This document shows, one piece after another, positions 38,386 through 48,490 of a stretch of DNA of 64,000 bases. The stretch is from Apilactobacillus zhangqiuensis. Its GTDB lineage: Bacteria > Bacillota > Bacilli > Lactobacillales > Lactobacillaceae. The notes beneath the pieces are model-generated. The model made no database searches, was not told the origin of the DNA, and was given only the letters and a program-made list of their open reading frames with translations. The translations under genes were made by a program, and so were the position numbers. The stretch covers positions 124,001 through 188,000 of the forward strand of contig NZ_BPLK01000005.1 of assembly GCF_019656215.1 (NCBI RefSeq), written 5' to 3'. Each line of letters starts with the position of its first letter. Positions within the stretch are counted from its first letter, which is position 1.

Positions 38386-39207
38386 TTATTGTAACTTGCT
38401 ACCATCTAGGTAGTAAGGTAAATCAGAATCATTTTTGCGACGATAGATCATTAAACCGATTGCACCAACAAATAAGACAATCGATAGTAATTGTGAAACT
38501 CTAATTCCACCAAATAGCATTAAGCTATCAGTTCTCATCCCTTCAACAAAGAAACGACCGAATGAATACCAAATAACGTAGGATAATACCACTTCACCAC
38601 GTTTGAAGAATCCTTGGATTTGACGAAGATTCATTAGTAAAACGAATCCTAATAAGTCCCATAGTGATTCATACAAAAATGTTGGTTGGCGATAAAATCC
38701 TTGAATAAACATTTGATTAATAATGAAATTAGGTAGGTGTAGGGACTTTAAGAACGCTAAACTAGTGATTTTACCAAAAGCTTCTTGGTTCATGAAGTTT
38801 CCCCATCTACCAATTCCTTGGCCCATAATCACAGTTGGCTCTATTACGTCAAGCATCGCCCAAACTGAAATTAATTTACTCCTACAATATAAGAATACCA
38901 CTACAAACGCACCAATCAAGGCACCGTAAATGGCGATTCCTCCATCCCAGATTTTAACAATCTCGTCTAGATGTTGGCTGTAGTACGACCATTGAAATAC
39001 AACATAATAGATACGGGCACAAATAATTGCCACTGGCAATGCCCACAGAATCATATCGTAAATATTATCCGGTTCAATCCCGCGTTTCTTTCCTTCTTTG
39101 ACTGATAGGTAAACGGCAATTAATACAGCCGTAGCAATAAAAATACCATACCAGTGAACCAAGATAGGTCCCAGGTTAAACGCAATTGGATTTAACGCAA
39201 TTGACAT
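38386..39207 (-). CDS. lgt: Prolipoprotein diacylglyceryl transferase
   Basis: Lgt adds diacylglycerol to the lipobox cysteine of prolipoproteins. It is a polytopic membrane protein of 273 residues with the signature GRWGNFMNQEAFG, the VHWYG N-terminal region and FFVEGMRTDSL. The ATG at 39207 is 8 nt after AGGAAG. It lies between hprK and gpsA, the usual lactobacillus order. Confidence 0.95.
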   Translation of the reverse strand: MSIALNPIAFNLGPILVHWYGIFIATAVLIAVYLSVKEGKKRGIEPDNIYDMILWALPVAIICARIYYVVFQWSYYSQHLDEIVKIWDGGIAIYGALIGAFVVVFLYCRSKLISVWAMLDVIEPTVIMGQGIGRWGNFMNQEAFGKITSLAFLKSLHLPNFIINQMFIQGFYRQPTFLYESLWDLLGFVLLMNLRQIQGFFKRGEVVLSYVIWYSFGRFFVEGMRTDSLMLFGGIRVSQLLSIVLFVGAIGLMIYRRKNDSDLPYYLDGSKLQ

Positions 39208-39232
39208 TATATTCACTTCCTAAAAAAGAGGA

Positions 39233-40171
39233 TTATTTTTTGTTACCTGAATTTTCTTTAATTAAATTGTTTAGGTTATCATCGAATACCTTAGTAGCAT
39301 CATAACCCATCTTCTTAGCACGGTAGTTCATAGCTGCCGCTTCAATAATGATAGCTAAGTTACGACCTGTCTTAACAGGAATGCTTACTCTTTGAACGTC
39401 AACGTCAAAGATACGACGAGTTTCGTCGCCATTACCTAATCTATCATATGGAGTATCATCAGACCAATTTTCTAGGTGAACGATTAGGTCAACCTTGGTC
39501 TGTGAACGAACGGCACCGGCACCAAATAGGTTCATAACATCGATAATCCCAATCCCTCTAATTTCTAGTAAGTGTCTTAGAATCATCGGTGCTTGACCAA
39601 TTAATGTTTGTTCATCTTGTTGGTATACTTCAACACGATCATCAGCAATCAATCTGTGACCACGTTTAACAAGTTCTAAAGCAGTTTCACTCTTACCAAT
39701 TCCAGAGTCCCCTGTCATTAATACCCCTAAACCATATACGTCAATTAGCACACCATGAATGGACTTTCTTTCAGCTAATTTACCTTCTAGGTAGTTAGTC
39801 ATATTACTTAATACTCGAGAAGTTGTTAGCTTAGAACCCAATACTGGAATGTGTTGATTTTTTGCAGCGCGAATTAATTCATCAGGTGGATCTAATTGAG
39901 TAGAAATAACAAATGCTGGTGTTTCTGGTAAACACATTTTCTTCATCACATCAAAAAGGTCATTACTATCCATGCCCTTAGCATATGATGTTTCTGTAAT
40001 ACCAAGTAATTGAATTCTCTTTGATGGGTAATAGTTAAAGTATCCTGTTAATTCCAAACCAGGGCGAGAAATGTCGCTCGTGGTAATTGGTCGATCAAGG
40101 TATTCTTCACCGTAGAAAATATCTAGGTGGGTGTTTGCGACAAGATCGGCGACCGTTACACTGTATGCCAT
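39233..40171 (-). CDS. hprK: HPr kinase/phosphorylase
   Basis: HprK phosphorylates Ser46 of HPr and thereby controls carbon catabolite repression. Walker A is TGDSGIGKSETALEL (about residues 152-166). RHLLEIRGIGIIDVMNLFGAGAV is the HPrK signature, and DGDFV-type N-terminal features are conserved. Length 312 is normal. The Shine-Dalgarno is GGAGGAAAGG. It leads hprK-lgt-gpsA-galU. Confidence 0.96.
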   Translation of the reverse strand: MAYSVTVADLVANTHLDIFYGEEYLDRPITTSDISRPGLELTGYFNYYPSKRIQLLGITETSYAKGMDSNDLFDVMKKMCLPETPAFVISTQLDPPDELIRAAKNQHIPVLGSKLTTSRVLSNMTNYLEGKLAERKSIHGVLIDVYGLGVLMTGDSGIGKSETALELVKRGHRLIADDRVEVYQQDEQTLIGQAPMILRHLLEIRGIGIIDVMNLFGAGAVRSQTKVDLIVHLENWSDDTPYDRLGNGDETRRIFDVDVQRVSIPVKTGRNLAIIIEAAAMNYRAKKMGYDATKVFDDNLNNLIKENSGNKK

Positions 40172-40234
40172 AGCCTTTCCTCCACTTCTTTATAAGCTAA
40201 TTTTATCATGTTATTAGATGTTTTAAAAAATTAT

Positions 40235-40570
40235 TTAGTAGTCTGACAATATGACGTTACAAATTGACATGATCAAAGCAACGATTACTGCCATCCCAAA
40301 TGAAGCAAAATGGAAAGTATTTCCCACCACATAAGATGTTAGTTCAAGCATAATTCCATTCAGAACAATACTGAATAATCCTAAAGTTAGGATATTGATT
40401 GGTAAAGATAGTATAAACAATACTGGTTTTACCAAAGCATTTAGAATTGCTAAAACGATTGCCGCCACAATCGCGGTTTCAAAGGAAGCAACATAAAAGC
40501 TGCCTTGGAAGAAACCTGCAATTGCAACAAACAGCAACGTATTAATCAATATTCTGCCTAAAACTCTCAT
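40235..40570 (-). CDS. YvlD-like small membrane protein (holin superfamily IV)
   Basis: A 111-residue protein with four membrane helices and the conserved NALVKPVLFILSLPINILTLGLFSIVLNG core of the YvlD family (annotated as phage holin superfamily IV in databases, but chromosomal and not phage-linked). It starts 11 nt after the PspC gene; together they probably form an envelope-stress pair. Confidence 0.8.
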   Translation of the reverse strand: MRVLGRILINTLLFVAIAGFFQGSFYVASFETAIVAAIVLAILNALVKPVLFILSLPINILTLGLFSIVLNGIMLELTSYVVGNTFHFASFGMAVIVALIMSICNVILSDY

Positions 40571-40581
40571 GGTGTCACCTC

Positions 40582-40851
40582 TTACTTCTCATTAAATTCA
40601 TCAACGTCAGTTAAGTTTCGACGAGTTCTTTTCTTATCGGTGTGTCGACCACCATATACATTGGGGTTTACCGGTACAATTACTAAACAAATTAAGTAGA
40701 TTAATAGTCCGGCAATCAGATGGCCCGGATAAATGGATAGAACTACAAATATAATTCTTAAAAGTTGTGAATTGATATGGAAATATTCGGCAACTCCGCC
40801 TAATAATCCTGTTAATACTCGATCAGTTTGTGAACGGTAAATTTTAGTCAT
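40582..40851 (-). CDS. PspC-domain membrane protein
   Basis: An 89-residue protein opening with the PspC domain (YRSQTDRVLTGLLGGVAEYFHINSQLLRIIFV), one or two membrane helices and a basic C-terminal tail. PspC proteins sense or buffer membrane stress. It is adjacent to the YvlD-like gene, a frequent pairing in Firmicutes. Confidence 0.85.
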   Translation of the reverse strand: MTKIYRSQTDRVLTGLLGGVAEYFHINSQLLRIIFVVLSIYPGHLIAGLLIYLICLVIVPVNPNVYGGRHTDKKRTRRNLTDVDEFNEK

Positions 40852-40908
40852 CTTAAAGCCTCCTCGTTATATGACATTTTAAATAACGTTTATTAAATCA
40901 ATCTTAAG

Positions 40909-42063
40909 TTACTTTTCCTTAATAACAACTACACCTAATTCATTTGGTGAATCGCTGTAGATGGCACTTTCCATGATTTTAATTCGATCTTGGCGGTTTA
41001 ATACCTTTAATCGACAAAATGTTGGTGAAGTCAAAGTAGCCTTGTAGAAATCGTCTTCGGTGCTTACTTCGATGTTATTAACCTCGATGATTAAGTCGCC
41101 CATTTCAACACCCATCTTTTCGGCTGGTGTGCCTTTTCTAACGGCGATTACTCTTAGACCATTGACCGCGTCTGAGAACCATTTAGCCTTCTTACTATCT
41201 TTATGCTTAGTTCGAATTAAAACTAATAGGTATAATACTGCCATTGCAACCATTGAAATCAATTCAATATTATAGATACCATCTAATAGGTAAGTTGCAA
41301 CAACTAGAATAATACCCAAACATGTTAGCCATAACAATCGATTAGATAACTTTTTGAAAAATTCTTTTGGTACTGACTTGAAAATAGTGAATCGAATTCC
41401 AATTAGCACCGGTAGAATGAAGATTGTGAATTGATGTTGACCCATTGAAAAGACAGGCCACCAACTAATCAATGCATGAATTTGATCACCTGGAATTAAT
41501 ACGGCAATCGGTAGGACCGCGAATTCCTTATTTAAATAACCGGCAACCTTATTACCACGTTGGTTTTTGAAGATTTTTGGAGATTGGTAGTTTCCTAAAA
41601 ACATCTTCATGTACAATGCAGAGACAAAGAACACTGTCACTAATAACAATAATGCATTTGATAGCGAAGTAGATGAAGTGTTAATCCCTTCTGTATTAAT
41701 ATACGTAAACAAGTCAAGTTTATATGTTACAAATGTCAAAGCAGTTGCAATCACTAGATTTAAAACCGTGAAAAATTGACCCGGAATTATGATTAGGTTA
41801 ATTAAAACCAATGCTTCATAAATAATGATCCAAGGAAGTGATAGATAGATTCCTAAAATCATTGAAACAACACTTCCGACAATTCCCAAGACAATAAAAC
41901 TTGCCCAAAAATGAGTCATTTCAAAATCATTTGGTGAAATTGAAGTGTTAAAATCCTTTCTTTCACGTTTGATACGTTTTCGGTAGATAATGTAATTTCT
42001 TAATATTCCCAACCATAAAACTGGCTGGATGAATATTAACAATGTCATCCATAAATTATTCAT
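40909..42063 (-). CDS. PDZ-domain polytopic membrane protein, MinJ-like
   Basis: A 384-residue protein with about eight membrane helices (residues 5-290) and a C-terminal PDZ domain (about 300-380: VIAVRKGTPAEKMGVEMGDLIIEVNNIEV). Topology and position near prfB-secA match Bacillus MinJ, the adaptor between DivIVA and MinCD in division-site selection. The homology is inferred from architecture and context. It starts 10 nt after prfB, so the two are co-transcribed. The ftsEX genes often found here are absent. Confidence 0.7.
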   Translation of the reverse strand: MNNLWMTLLIFIQPVLWLGILRNYIIYRKRIKRERKDFNTSISPNDFEMTHFWASFIVLGIVGSVVSMILGIYLSLPWIIIYEALVLINLIIIPGQFFTVLNLVIATALTFVTYKLDLFTYINTEGINTSSTSLSNALLLLVTVFFVSALYMKMFLGNYQSPKIFKNQRGNKVAGYLNKEFAVLPIAVLIPGDQIHALISWWPVFSMGQHQFTIFILPVLIGIRFTIFKSVPKEFFKKLSNRLLWLTCLGIILVVATYLLDGIYNIELISMVAMAVLYLLVLIRTKHKDSKKAKWFSDAVNGLRVIAVRKGTPAEKMGVEMGDLIIEVNNIEVSTEDDFYKATLTSPTFCRLKVLNRQDRIKIMESAIYSDSPNELGVVVIKEK

Positions 42064-42073
42064 TTAAATTCCC

Positions 42074-43190
42074 CTATTCTGGATTTCTTTTGCTTAATTT
42101 CCATTGCAAGTATGCATTAATGAATGGATTAAGGTCACCGTCCATAACATCTTGCGCCTTTGCTGTTTCATAATTTGTTCGATGGTCCTTGACCATTGAA
42201 TATGGATGGAAAACATATGATCTGATTTGTGAACCCCAACCAATCTCTTTTTGTTCACCTTCGAGTTGTGCCTTTTGTTGTTCCTTCTTTTCTTCTTCAA
42301 GTTCGTAAAGTTTGGATTTCAACATGTTCATGGCAGTTTCTCTATTTTGTAATTGTGAACGTTGAGCTTGACTGGCAACAACAATCCCGGTAGGTTCATG
42401 AGTAATACGAACTGCTGAAGAAGTCTTATTAACGTGTTGTCCACCGGCACCACTAGCACGATAAACGTCAACTCTCAAGTCGGCTGGATTAATTTCGATA
42501 TCAACAGTGTCATCTAATTCTGGCATTACATCGACCGAAGCAAATGATGTATGACGACGACCGGCTGAATCAAATGGTGAAATTCTAACCAAACGATGAA
42601 CACCTTTTTCTGATTTTAGGTATCCATAGGCGTTTTCACCGCTCACCATAATGGTGGCAGTATCAATTCCGGCTACTTCACCAGCTTGATAGTTCAATGT
42701 TTCTATTTTGAAACCATTTTGATCTGCCCATCTGGTATACATTCTAAATAGCATCATGCCCCAATCATGTGATTCGGTTCCACCAGCTCCTGGGTGGATT
42801 TCTAGAATTGCATTATTGCCGTCGTACTTACCGTTCAATAGCATCCCTAGTCGGTACTTTTCAAGGTGAGCCTTAGTTTGTGCTAAGGACTCTTCAAATT
42901 CTTCCATCATCGAATCATCGTTTTCTTCTTCGATTAATTCTAGGTTCACTTCAAGGTCTTCAGCCTCTTCATTTAGTTCATTAAAATTGTCGTATTTTTT
43001 CTTCAAACGATTGTTTTCATTAATAAAACTTTGGGCTTTTTCCGGATCATCCCAAAATCCTGGTTCAGCCATCTTGGCTTCATTAATTTCAATGCTTTCT
43101 TGAAGGGAATCTAAGTCAAAGAGACCCCCTAAAGCCTTGGATGGCTTTTTTGATTTGACTTATTTCATTTTTAGCATCAGCTAGTTCCAT
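42074..43190 (-). CDS. prfB: Peptide chain release factor 2 with programmed +1 frameshift
   Basis: RF2 releases peptides at UGA and UAA. The coding sequence is in two frames. The ATG at 43190 opens 24 codons ending in CTT followed by an in-frame TGA (43118-43116), and reading resumes at +1 (GAC) to give a 371-residue protein. The site is canonical: AGGGGG, 3 nt, CTTTGAC. Downstream, RISPFDSAGRRHTSF carries the SPF anticodon-like tripeptide and RASGAGGQHVNKTSS the GGQ motif. A terminator hairpin abuts the Shine-Dalgarno upstream. Confidence 0.97.
43115..43130 (-). promoter_or_regulatory. RF2 autoregulatory frameshift site
   Basis: Minus strand: AGGGGG (internal Shine-Dalgarno), TCT, then CTT TGA C. 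When RF2 is scarce, slow termination at UGA allows slippage to the +1 frame. This matches the classical prfB element. Confidence 0.95.
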
Positions 43191-43205
43191 TCTTACTCTC
43201 CTTAC

Positions 43206-43247
43206 CAAAAAAGCGAAGTGAACTTCTGTTCATCTTCGCTTTTTTAT
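43206..43247 (-). terminator. Terminator between secA and prfB
   Basis: AAAAGCGAAG-(T)-GAAC type stem with TTCT-side loop and six T on the minus strand. The T-run ends within a few bases of the prfB Shine-Dalgarno (AAGGAGAG), leaving no room for a prfB promoter after it. Confidence 0.85.
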
Positions 43248-45610
43248 TATCTTTCGATGTTTTGTCTGATTTCAGCTTTCATGAACAATCTTGTGGCATC
43301 GTAATCAATATCTGAGACCATTTCTTCAAACATTTGATAACCTTCACGTTGGTATTCAACTAATGGGTTCAATTGACCATAACCTCTTAAACCAATTGAT
43401 TGTCTCAATTGATCCATTTCATCAATATGATCAGTCCAGTGAGAATCAACAACTCTTAATATAACAACCTTTTCAAATTCTAGCATTTGTTCTGGGTCGT
43501 ATAGTTGTTCTTTCTTTTCTTTGTAAACCTTTTCAGATAATTCAACCAAGAAGTCTTTGATTTCATCAGCTGACTTACCTTCTAAGTCAGATAGGCTAAT
43601 CATATCAGGGCTAACAAGTGCGCTAATGGCAAAGTCTAGGATAGTGCTTAAGTCCCAGTCCTTCTTGTCACCTTGAGTGTGTAAGTTAACAATGCGGTTG
43701 ATTGTTCTCTTAACCATAGGTTTCATAACCCAGTCTAATGACTTGTCTTCAGTGATTACTTGGTATCTTTCATTGTAGATAACGCTACGTTGTTGTCTCA
43801 TAACGTCATCGTATTGTAGAACTTGTTTTCTTGAATCGTAGTTGTTACCTTCAACACGTTTTTGTGCTGATTCAACTTGCTTGGTAATTAAACGACTCTT
43901 GATAACAGCAGAGTCACCGTCAACCTTCATTCTTTCCAAGAAGTTCTTAATCTTATCAGAACCAAAACGACGCATTAAGTCATCTTCTAGTGATAAGTAG
44001 AATTGTGATAGTCCTGGGTCACCTTGACGTCCTGAACGTCCACGTAATTGATTATCGATACGTCTTGATTCGTGTCTTTCAGTACCAATAACGGCAAGTC
44101 CACCTAATTCAACAACACCCGGTCCTAATTTAATATCAGTACCACGACCGGCCATGTTGGTAGCGATAGTTACCGCACCCTTTTGACCTGCGTTTGCGAC
44201 GATTTCAGCTTCTTTAGCATGGTTCTTGGCATTTAGCACTTCGTGTTTGATACCAGCATCATCTAAACGTTTTGAAATGTATTCTGAAGTTTCAACGGCA
44301 ACCGTACCGATTAGGATTGGTTGGCCTTTTGAATGTAATTCTTTAATTTCTTCAACTACAGCATCGAATTTTGATTGTAGAGTTGGGTATAACAAGTCAG
44401 GTTCGTCCACTCTGGCAACCGGTCTGTTGGTTGGAATGGAGATAACGTCCATGTTATAGATTTCTCTAAATTCATCAGCTTCAGTCTTAGCAGTACCAGT
44501 CATACCGGCTAGCTTTCTGTACATTCTGAATAAGTTTTGGTAAGTAATGTTGGCCATTGTCTTACTTTCTTCTTGAATGGTTACTCCTTCTTTAGCTTCA
44601 ATAGCTTGGTGTAAACCATCTGAGAAACGACGACCATCCATGATACGTCCGGTGAATGAGTCAACGATAAGTACTTCGTCATCTGAAACAACGTAATCCT
44701 TATCCTTAATCATGATGTAGTTAGCACGCAATGCTTCATCGATGTGGTGAGTCAATGCAGTGTTATCTGTGTCATATAGGTTCTTTAAGTTAAAGTACTT
44801 TTCAGCCTTTTCAATTCCCTTATCATTTAAAGAAACAGTCTTTGATTCCAAGTCAATCTTGAAGTCATCTTTTTCTTTTAATGTCTTAGCAAATTGATCA
44901 GCTTGCATGTATAGTTCTGATGAACCCTTAGCTTGTCCTGAAATAATCAATGGAGTTCTAGCTTCATCAATTAAGATGGAGTCAACTTCATCGACAATAG
45001 CAAAGTTCAATGGTCTTTGAACCATGTCTTCTTTATAGACAACCATGTTATCACGTAAGTAATCAAAACCGATTTCACTGTTAGTTGAGTAAGTAATGTC
45101 GGCATTGTATGCTTCACGTTTTTCTTCTGGACTCTTTTCAGTTAAGTTAACACCTACTGTTAGACCTAACCAGTTGTATAGTTCACCCATTTGTTCGGCA
45201 TCACGTTGTGATAGGTATTCGTTAACAGTAATAACGTGAACACCCTTACCAGCTAATGCATTTAGGTATACTGGCATAGTGGCAGTTAAAGTCTTACCTT
45301 CACCGGTCTTCATTTCAGAAATGTTACCTTCATGTAGAACAATTCCACCCATGATTTGAACATGGAAAGGAGTTAAACCTAATACACGAGTAGCACCTTC
45401 TCTGGCAACTGCAAATGCTTCTGGTAGTAAGTCATCAAGAGTTTCCCCATCTTGATAACGTTGTTGAAATTCGGGGGTTTTAGCTTTTAGTTCGTCATCA
45501 CTTAGTTTGCTGATTTCATCGGCGTATGCTTCAACTTTATCAGCTAGCTTGCTAAGTCTTTTAACTTCACGCTTATCGCTTTCGACCCATTTTCTTAAAA
45601 TGTTAGCCAT
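43247..45610 (-). CDS. secA: Preprotein translocase ATPase SecA
   Basis: SecA drives proteins through SecYEG with ATP. It has Walker [44 protein letters not shown] and [11 protein letters not shown], and a helical scaffold to residue 787. It ends at [12 protein letters not shown] and lacks the C-terminal Cys-rich SEC-C zinc motif, as in many lactobacilli. The Shine-Dalgarno is GGAAGG. The hpf gene commonly upstream is absent. Confidence 0.97.
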   Translation of the reverse strand: MANILRKWVESDKREVKRLSKLADKVEAYADEISKLSDDELKAKTPEFQQRYQDGETLDDLLPEAFAVAREGATRVLGLTPFHVQIMGGIVLHEGNISEMKTGEGKTLTATMPVYLNALAGKGVHVITVNEYLSQRDAEQMGELYNWLGLTVGVNLTEKSPEEKREAYNADITYSTNSEIGFDYLRDNMVVYKEDMVQRPLNFAIVDEVDSILIDEARTPLIISGQAKGSSELYMQADQFAKTLKEKDDFKIDLESKTVSLNDKGIEKAEKYFNLKNLYDTDNTALTHHIDEALRANYIMIKDKDYVVSDDEVLIVDSFTGRIMDGRRFSDGLHQAIEAKEGVTIQEESKTMANITYQNLFRMYRKLAGMTGTAKTEADEFREIYNMDVISIPTNRPVARVDEPDLLYPTLQSKFDAVVEEIKELHSKGQPILIGTVAVETSEYISKRLDDAGIKHEVLNAKNHAKEAEIVANAGQKGAVTIATNMAGRGTDIKLGPGVVELGGLAVIGTERHESRRIDNQLRGRSGRQGDPGLSQFYLSLEDDLMRRFGSDKIKNFLERMKVDGDSAVIKSRLITKQVESAQKRVEGNNYDSRKQVLQYDDVMRQQRSVIYNERYQVITEDKSLDWVMKPMVKRTINRIVNLHTQGDKKDWDLSTILDFAISALVSPDMISLSDLEGKSADEIKDFLVELSEKVYKEKKEQLYDPEQMLEFEKVVILRVVDSHWTDHIDEMDQLRQSIGLRGYGQLNPLVEYQREGYQMFEEMVSDIDYDATRLFMKAEIRQNIER

Positions 45611-45678
45611 TTGTTTATTTTCCTTCCGTGAATTAGTTTTTAATGTTTTATTCGCTTTATATAAATTCTATCTTTCTT

Positions 45679-45688
45679 ATTCTAACAT
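45679..45688 (-). promoter_or_regulatory. Extended -10 promoter of secA
   Basis: Minus-strand ATGTTAGAAT, about 69 nt before the secA start; the same 10-mer precedes rnr and uvrB. Confidence 0.5.
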
Positions 45689-45758
45689 TTAATTATCATT
45701 TTTAAAAACAGATTATCTAATTCTTCTAAAAAAATATCCTTTATATATAAAACATCCC

Positions 45759-46436
45759 TTATCGACATAGTGTTAATCCAGAAACTTTGTTAACACCGTT
45801 TGCTCTCAGTACTTCTGCCGCATGTCTAATCGTGGTTCCAGTAGTGTAAATGTCGTCTATCAACAACACTTCTTGATTCACTATTTTGGTAGCACATTTT
45901 TCATTAATTGTGAAAACCTGTTGGTTGTTAATTCGCTGTTTACGATTCAATTCTGATTGACGTGTCTTGCGGATTTTATTTACCTTGAGCGCATCTACAT
46001 ATTCAACATCACCAAGGAGTCCCACCACCTGATTAAAGCCACGGCTAATCTTTGTTTCCACACTTACTGGTATCGGCACTACCATCGAATTTTTTCTAAT
46101 CTTTTTTCTAATCTCTTCTTGAAAAACCATCCGTAATTGATAATCACCGACAAACTTATAAAGATGCATAAACTCTTTCATTGCATCATTGTACTCAAAG
46201 ATGGATCTATTAATAAAGTCTTGATTAGTCCGATGCCATTTTTGACAGTCACCGCATATACATGGCTTGTTCATCTGACGACCACACTCTCGACAAATTT
46301 TGGTCTGATCAATTCGCACGAAGCGATTCATGCAGTCATCACAAACATATCTTTTCGGCAGTCTTTTAAAGCTCAATAAAAAGGACAGTGTCATTTCATA
46401 ATTCAACACTTTATTGCACAGCAAGCAACTATTCAT
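45759..46436 (-). CDS. comFC: Competence protein ComFC
   Basis: ComFC is a phosphoribosyltransferase-fold protein required for DNA uptake during transformation. Four N-terminal CxxC pairs (CLLC, CDDC, CREC, CICGDC) form a zinc finger. The PRTase motif is VLLIDDIYTTGTTIRHAA. Length 225 is normal. Its start overlaps the end of comFA by 8 nt, so translation is coupled. Confidence 0.92.
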   Translation of the reverse strand: MNSCLLCNKVLNYEMTLSFLLSFKRLPKRYVCDDCMNRFVRIDQTKICRECGRQMNKPCICGDCQKWHRTNQDFINRSIFEYNDAMKEFMHLYKFVGDYQLRMVFQEEIRKKIRKNSMVVPIPVSVETKISRGFNQVVGLLGDVEYVDALKVNKIRKTRQSELNRKQRINNQQVFTINEKCATKIVNQEVLLIDDIYTTGTTIRHAAEVLRANGVNKVSGLTLCR

Positions 46437-47760
46437 TTAACTTCGCCGCCTTTTTATTCATGTACTTAATTTGATTAATCGCGCTTTTAATCGCCACCGT
46501 GTTTTCTTCGGCTAAAAATAAGACCTCACCGGTTGGCCGATCCATTTTTCTTCCGACTCTACCGGCAATTTGGACCAACGAAGATGTCGAAAAGACCTCA
46601 TCTTCGGCACCAAACACGATTACATCAATTCCCGGAAAGGTAACACCTCGTTCCAAAATAGTCGTTGTTATCAGAAATAATTTGCGCTTCTCACGCATGT
46701 CAGATACCTTTTCCATTCTTTTATCATCACTGGAAAAGACCGTCTCCCACTTACTAGCATCAAATTGTTTAGCCAATATATCACTGATTGGTTGTAAATC
46801 AGCAATTCGTGGAACAAACAATAAAAAACGTTGATTGTCTGTAATTTTCTCAGCTATTTTAGTAATTAATAATTTAGGTAACTTGTGCTTATTTAAATTT
46901 TCGCGCCATTTCTTTGCGTATTTCAATTTAATCTCCGGGAGAAAATGGCGGTGAAACCGAATTGGTAAATAACTGGCCGTTAACTTATTTCTGCTAATCT
47001 TTTTGGTCATCTCATTGGTGGGCGTCGCCGTTAAATACAACTTGGCGCTGTTTTGTTTCGTCGCGTTTTTCACAGCAAAATGAAGACCTTCATTATTTAC
47101 AAACGGAAAAGAATCAACCTCGTCGATAATCAAGACATCAAAGGCATGGTAAAACCGTAACAACTGATGAGTCGTACAAATCGTCAATTGTGCATATTGA
47201 TATGGCTGGGGATTGCGACTGTGCAATAGAGCCATTGATGTGTTGGCAAACGCTTCCTTAATTCTTGGATAAAGTTCAACACAAACATCCACTCGAGGTG
47301 ACGCAATGCAAACCCGCTTTCTTTCAATTAGTGCCTGTTCAATTCCCTTAAATAGCATCTCTGTCTTCCCCGCTCCGGTTACTGCCCACAATAGATGCGT
47401 CCGATTGTTTTTAAAAACGTCGATAATATCCTTAGAACATTGCTCCTGCTCATTTGTTAATTGTCCCTGCCAAGTTAACACTGGTTGTTTGATTGCAAAG
47501 TCGTTGGGTTCATCTGCATAAACTAACGGGATACTTAATGTGATCCGATCTAGGTTAATACAAGCCGGACAATAATAGTTGTTATCGGGTAATTCACACC
47601 TGTTTACGGGTGTTTTTTGCCCACATCGTTTACAATAGATACTGTTACTGTTAATCTTAATTGGAATGTATTTATGAACAATCGAATTATTAAGGAGTTT
47701 CCTATCTACCATTGTGGCATTGATTTGTCTCCCGTATAATTCTGAAATATCTTTAATCAT
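46429..47760 (-). CDS. comFA: Competence helicase ComFA
   Basis: ComFA is a DEAD-like ATPase that helps pull transforming single-stranded DNA into the cytoplasm. An N-terminal zinc finger (CKRCG...CELP...CPAC, about 47-75) precedes Walker A WAVTGAGKTEM, motif II IIDEVDSF, TATPTNEM and the C-terminal QIAGRVGRK. I chose the ATG at 47760, preceded by GGTGAT, giving 443 residues; an ATG four codons earlier is possible. Confidence 0.93.
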   Translation of the reverse strand: MIKDISELYGRQINATMVDRKLLNNSIVHKYIPIKINSNSIYCKRCGQKTPVNRCELPDNNYYCPACINLDRITLSIPLVYADEPNDFAIKQPVLTWQGQLTNEQEQCSKDIIDVFKNNRTHLLWAVTGAGKTEMLFKGIEQALIERKRVCIASPRVDVCVELYPRIKEAFANTSMALLHSRNPQPYQYAQLTICTTHQLLRFYHAFDVLIIDEVDSFPFVNNEGLHFAVKNATKQNSAKLYLTATPTNEMTKKISRNKLTASYLPIRFHRHFLPEIKLKYAKKWRENLNKHKLPKLLITKIAEKITDNQRFLLFVPRIADLQPISDILAKQFDASKWETVFSSDDKRMEKVSDMREKRKLFLITTTILERGVTFPGIDVIVFGAEDEVFSTSSLVQIAGRVGRKMDRPTGEVLFLAEENTVAIKSAINQIKYMNKKAAKLNE

Positions 47761-47818
47761 AATTATCACCATAAATAAGTACGCAAAAAAGCTAAATTTC
47801 TGAGGTGAAAAGATTTAA

Positions 47819-48469
47819 ATGGAAAAAGATTATCTCACAATTAAAGAAAATGGTGTCAATGAAATTGATATCAAAAAATCACAATTTATCTGTTCTATTG
47901 CAAGGGTTTCAAATGAAGATGAGGCAATTGCTTTCGTGAATAGCGTTAAAGAAGAACACAAAAAAGCTACCCATAATTGTCACGCCTACGTAATTGGCCA
48001 AGACGATTTCATTCAACGCGCCAGTGATAATGGTGAGCCATCAGGTACCGCCGGCGTCCCTATCCTAGAAGCGCTTAAAAATATTGGTGTCCACAACACC
48101 GCCGCCGTCGTAACTAGATACTTCGGTGGAATTAAACTGGGTGCTGGTGGTTTAATCCGTGCATACAGTAATGCCACCACGAAAGCAATCGAACACGTTG
48201 GTATCGTTAAAAAGATTTTGCAAACTGAAATTACTATTGATGTTGCGTACAACCTATTTGATCAGTTGAATTACCATCTAGAAGAAAATGGGACTAACAT
48301 CATCGATACTCAATATACCGACAAGGTATCAGTGATTGTCGCCATCGATAATCCCAAGGTTGAAGAGTTCAAACAAAATGTAATTGATTTACTAAACGGT
48401 CGTGTTGAAATGCACGATGGCGACGAAAAATACTTTGAAGTCGATTATGATCCATACAAAAAAGAATGA
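47819..48469 (+). CDS. YigZ/IMPACT family protein
   Basis: A 216-residue protein of the YigZ (YvyE) family, related to the eukaryotic IMPACT domain. Signatures are FICSIARVSNEDEA, THNCHAYVIG, DNGEPSGTAGVPILEAL and VTRYFGGIKLGAGGLIRAYS. A C-terminal ferredoxin-like DUF1949 domain follows (about 140-205). Its role is not established; a link to translation is suspected. It is divergent from comFA, a conserved arrangement. Confidence 0.9.
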   Translation: MEKDYLTIKENGVNEIDIKKSQFICSIARVSNEDEAIAFVNSVKEEHKKATHNCHAYVIGQDDFIQRASDNGEPSGTAGVPILEALKNIGVHNTAAVVTRYFGGIKLGAGGLIRAYSNATTKAIEHVGIVKKILQTEITIDVAYNLFDQLNYHLEENGTNIIDTQYTDKVSVIVAIDNPKVEEFKQNVIDLLNGRVEMHDGDEKYFEVDYDPYKKE

Positions 48470-48490
48470 CCAAATGGCCATTCTTTTTTT
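48456..48490. terminator. Bidirectional terminator
   Basis: AAAGAATG/CATTCTTT stem extended by a CC/GG pairing, flanked by A- and T-runs, between convergent yigZ and tagO. Confidence 0.85.

Noticed and set aside
40235-40570. A 'holin' family protein suggesting a prophage remnant
   Set aside because: The sequence matches the chromosomal YvlD family, sits next to a PspC gene and hprK, and no other phage-like gene is near.
42074-43190. prfB looks broken by an in-frame TGA near its start
   Set aside because: The stop lies in the canonical AGGGGG...CTTTGAC programmed frameshift site, so it is functional, not a pseudogene.
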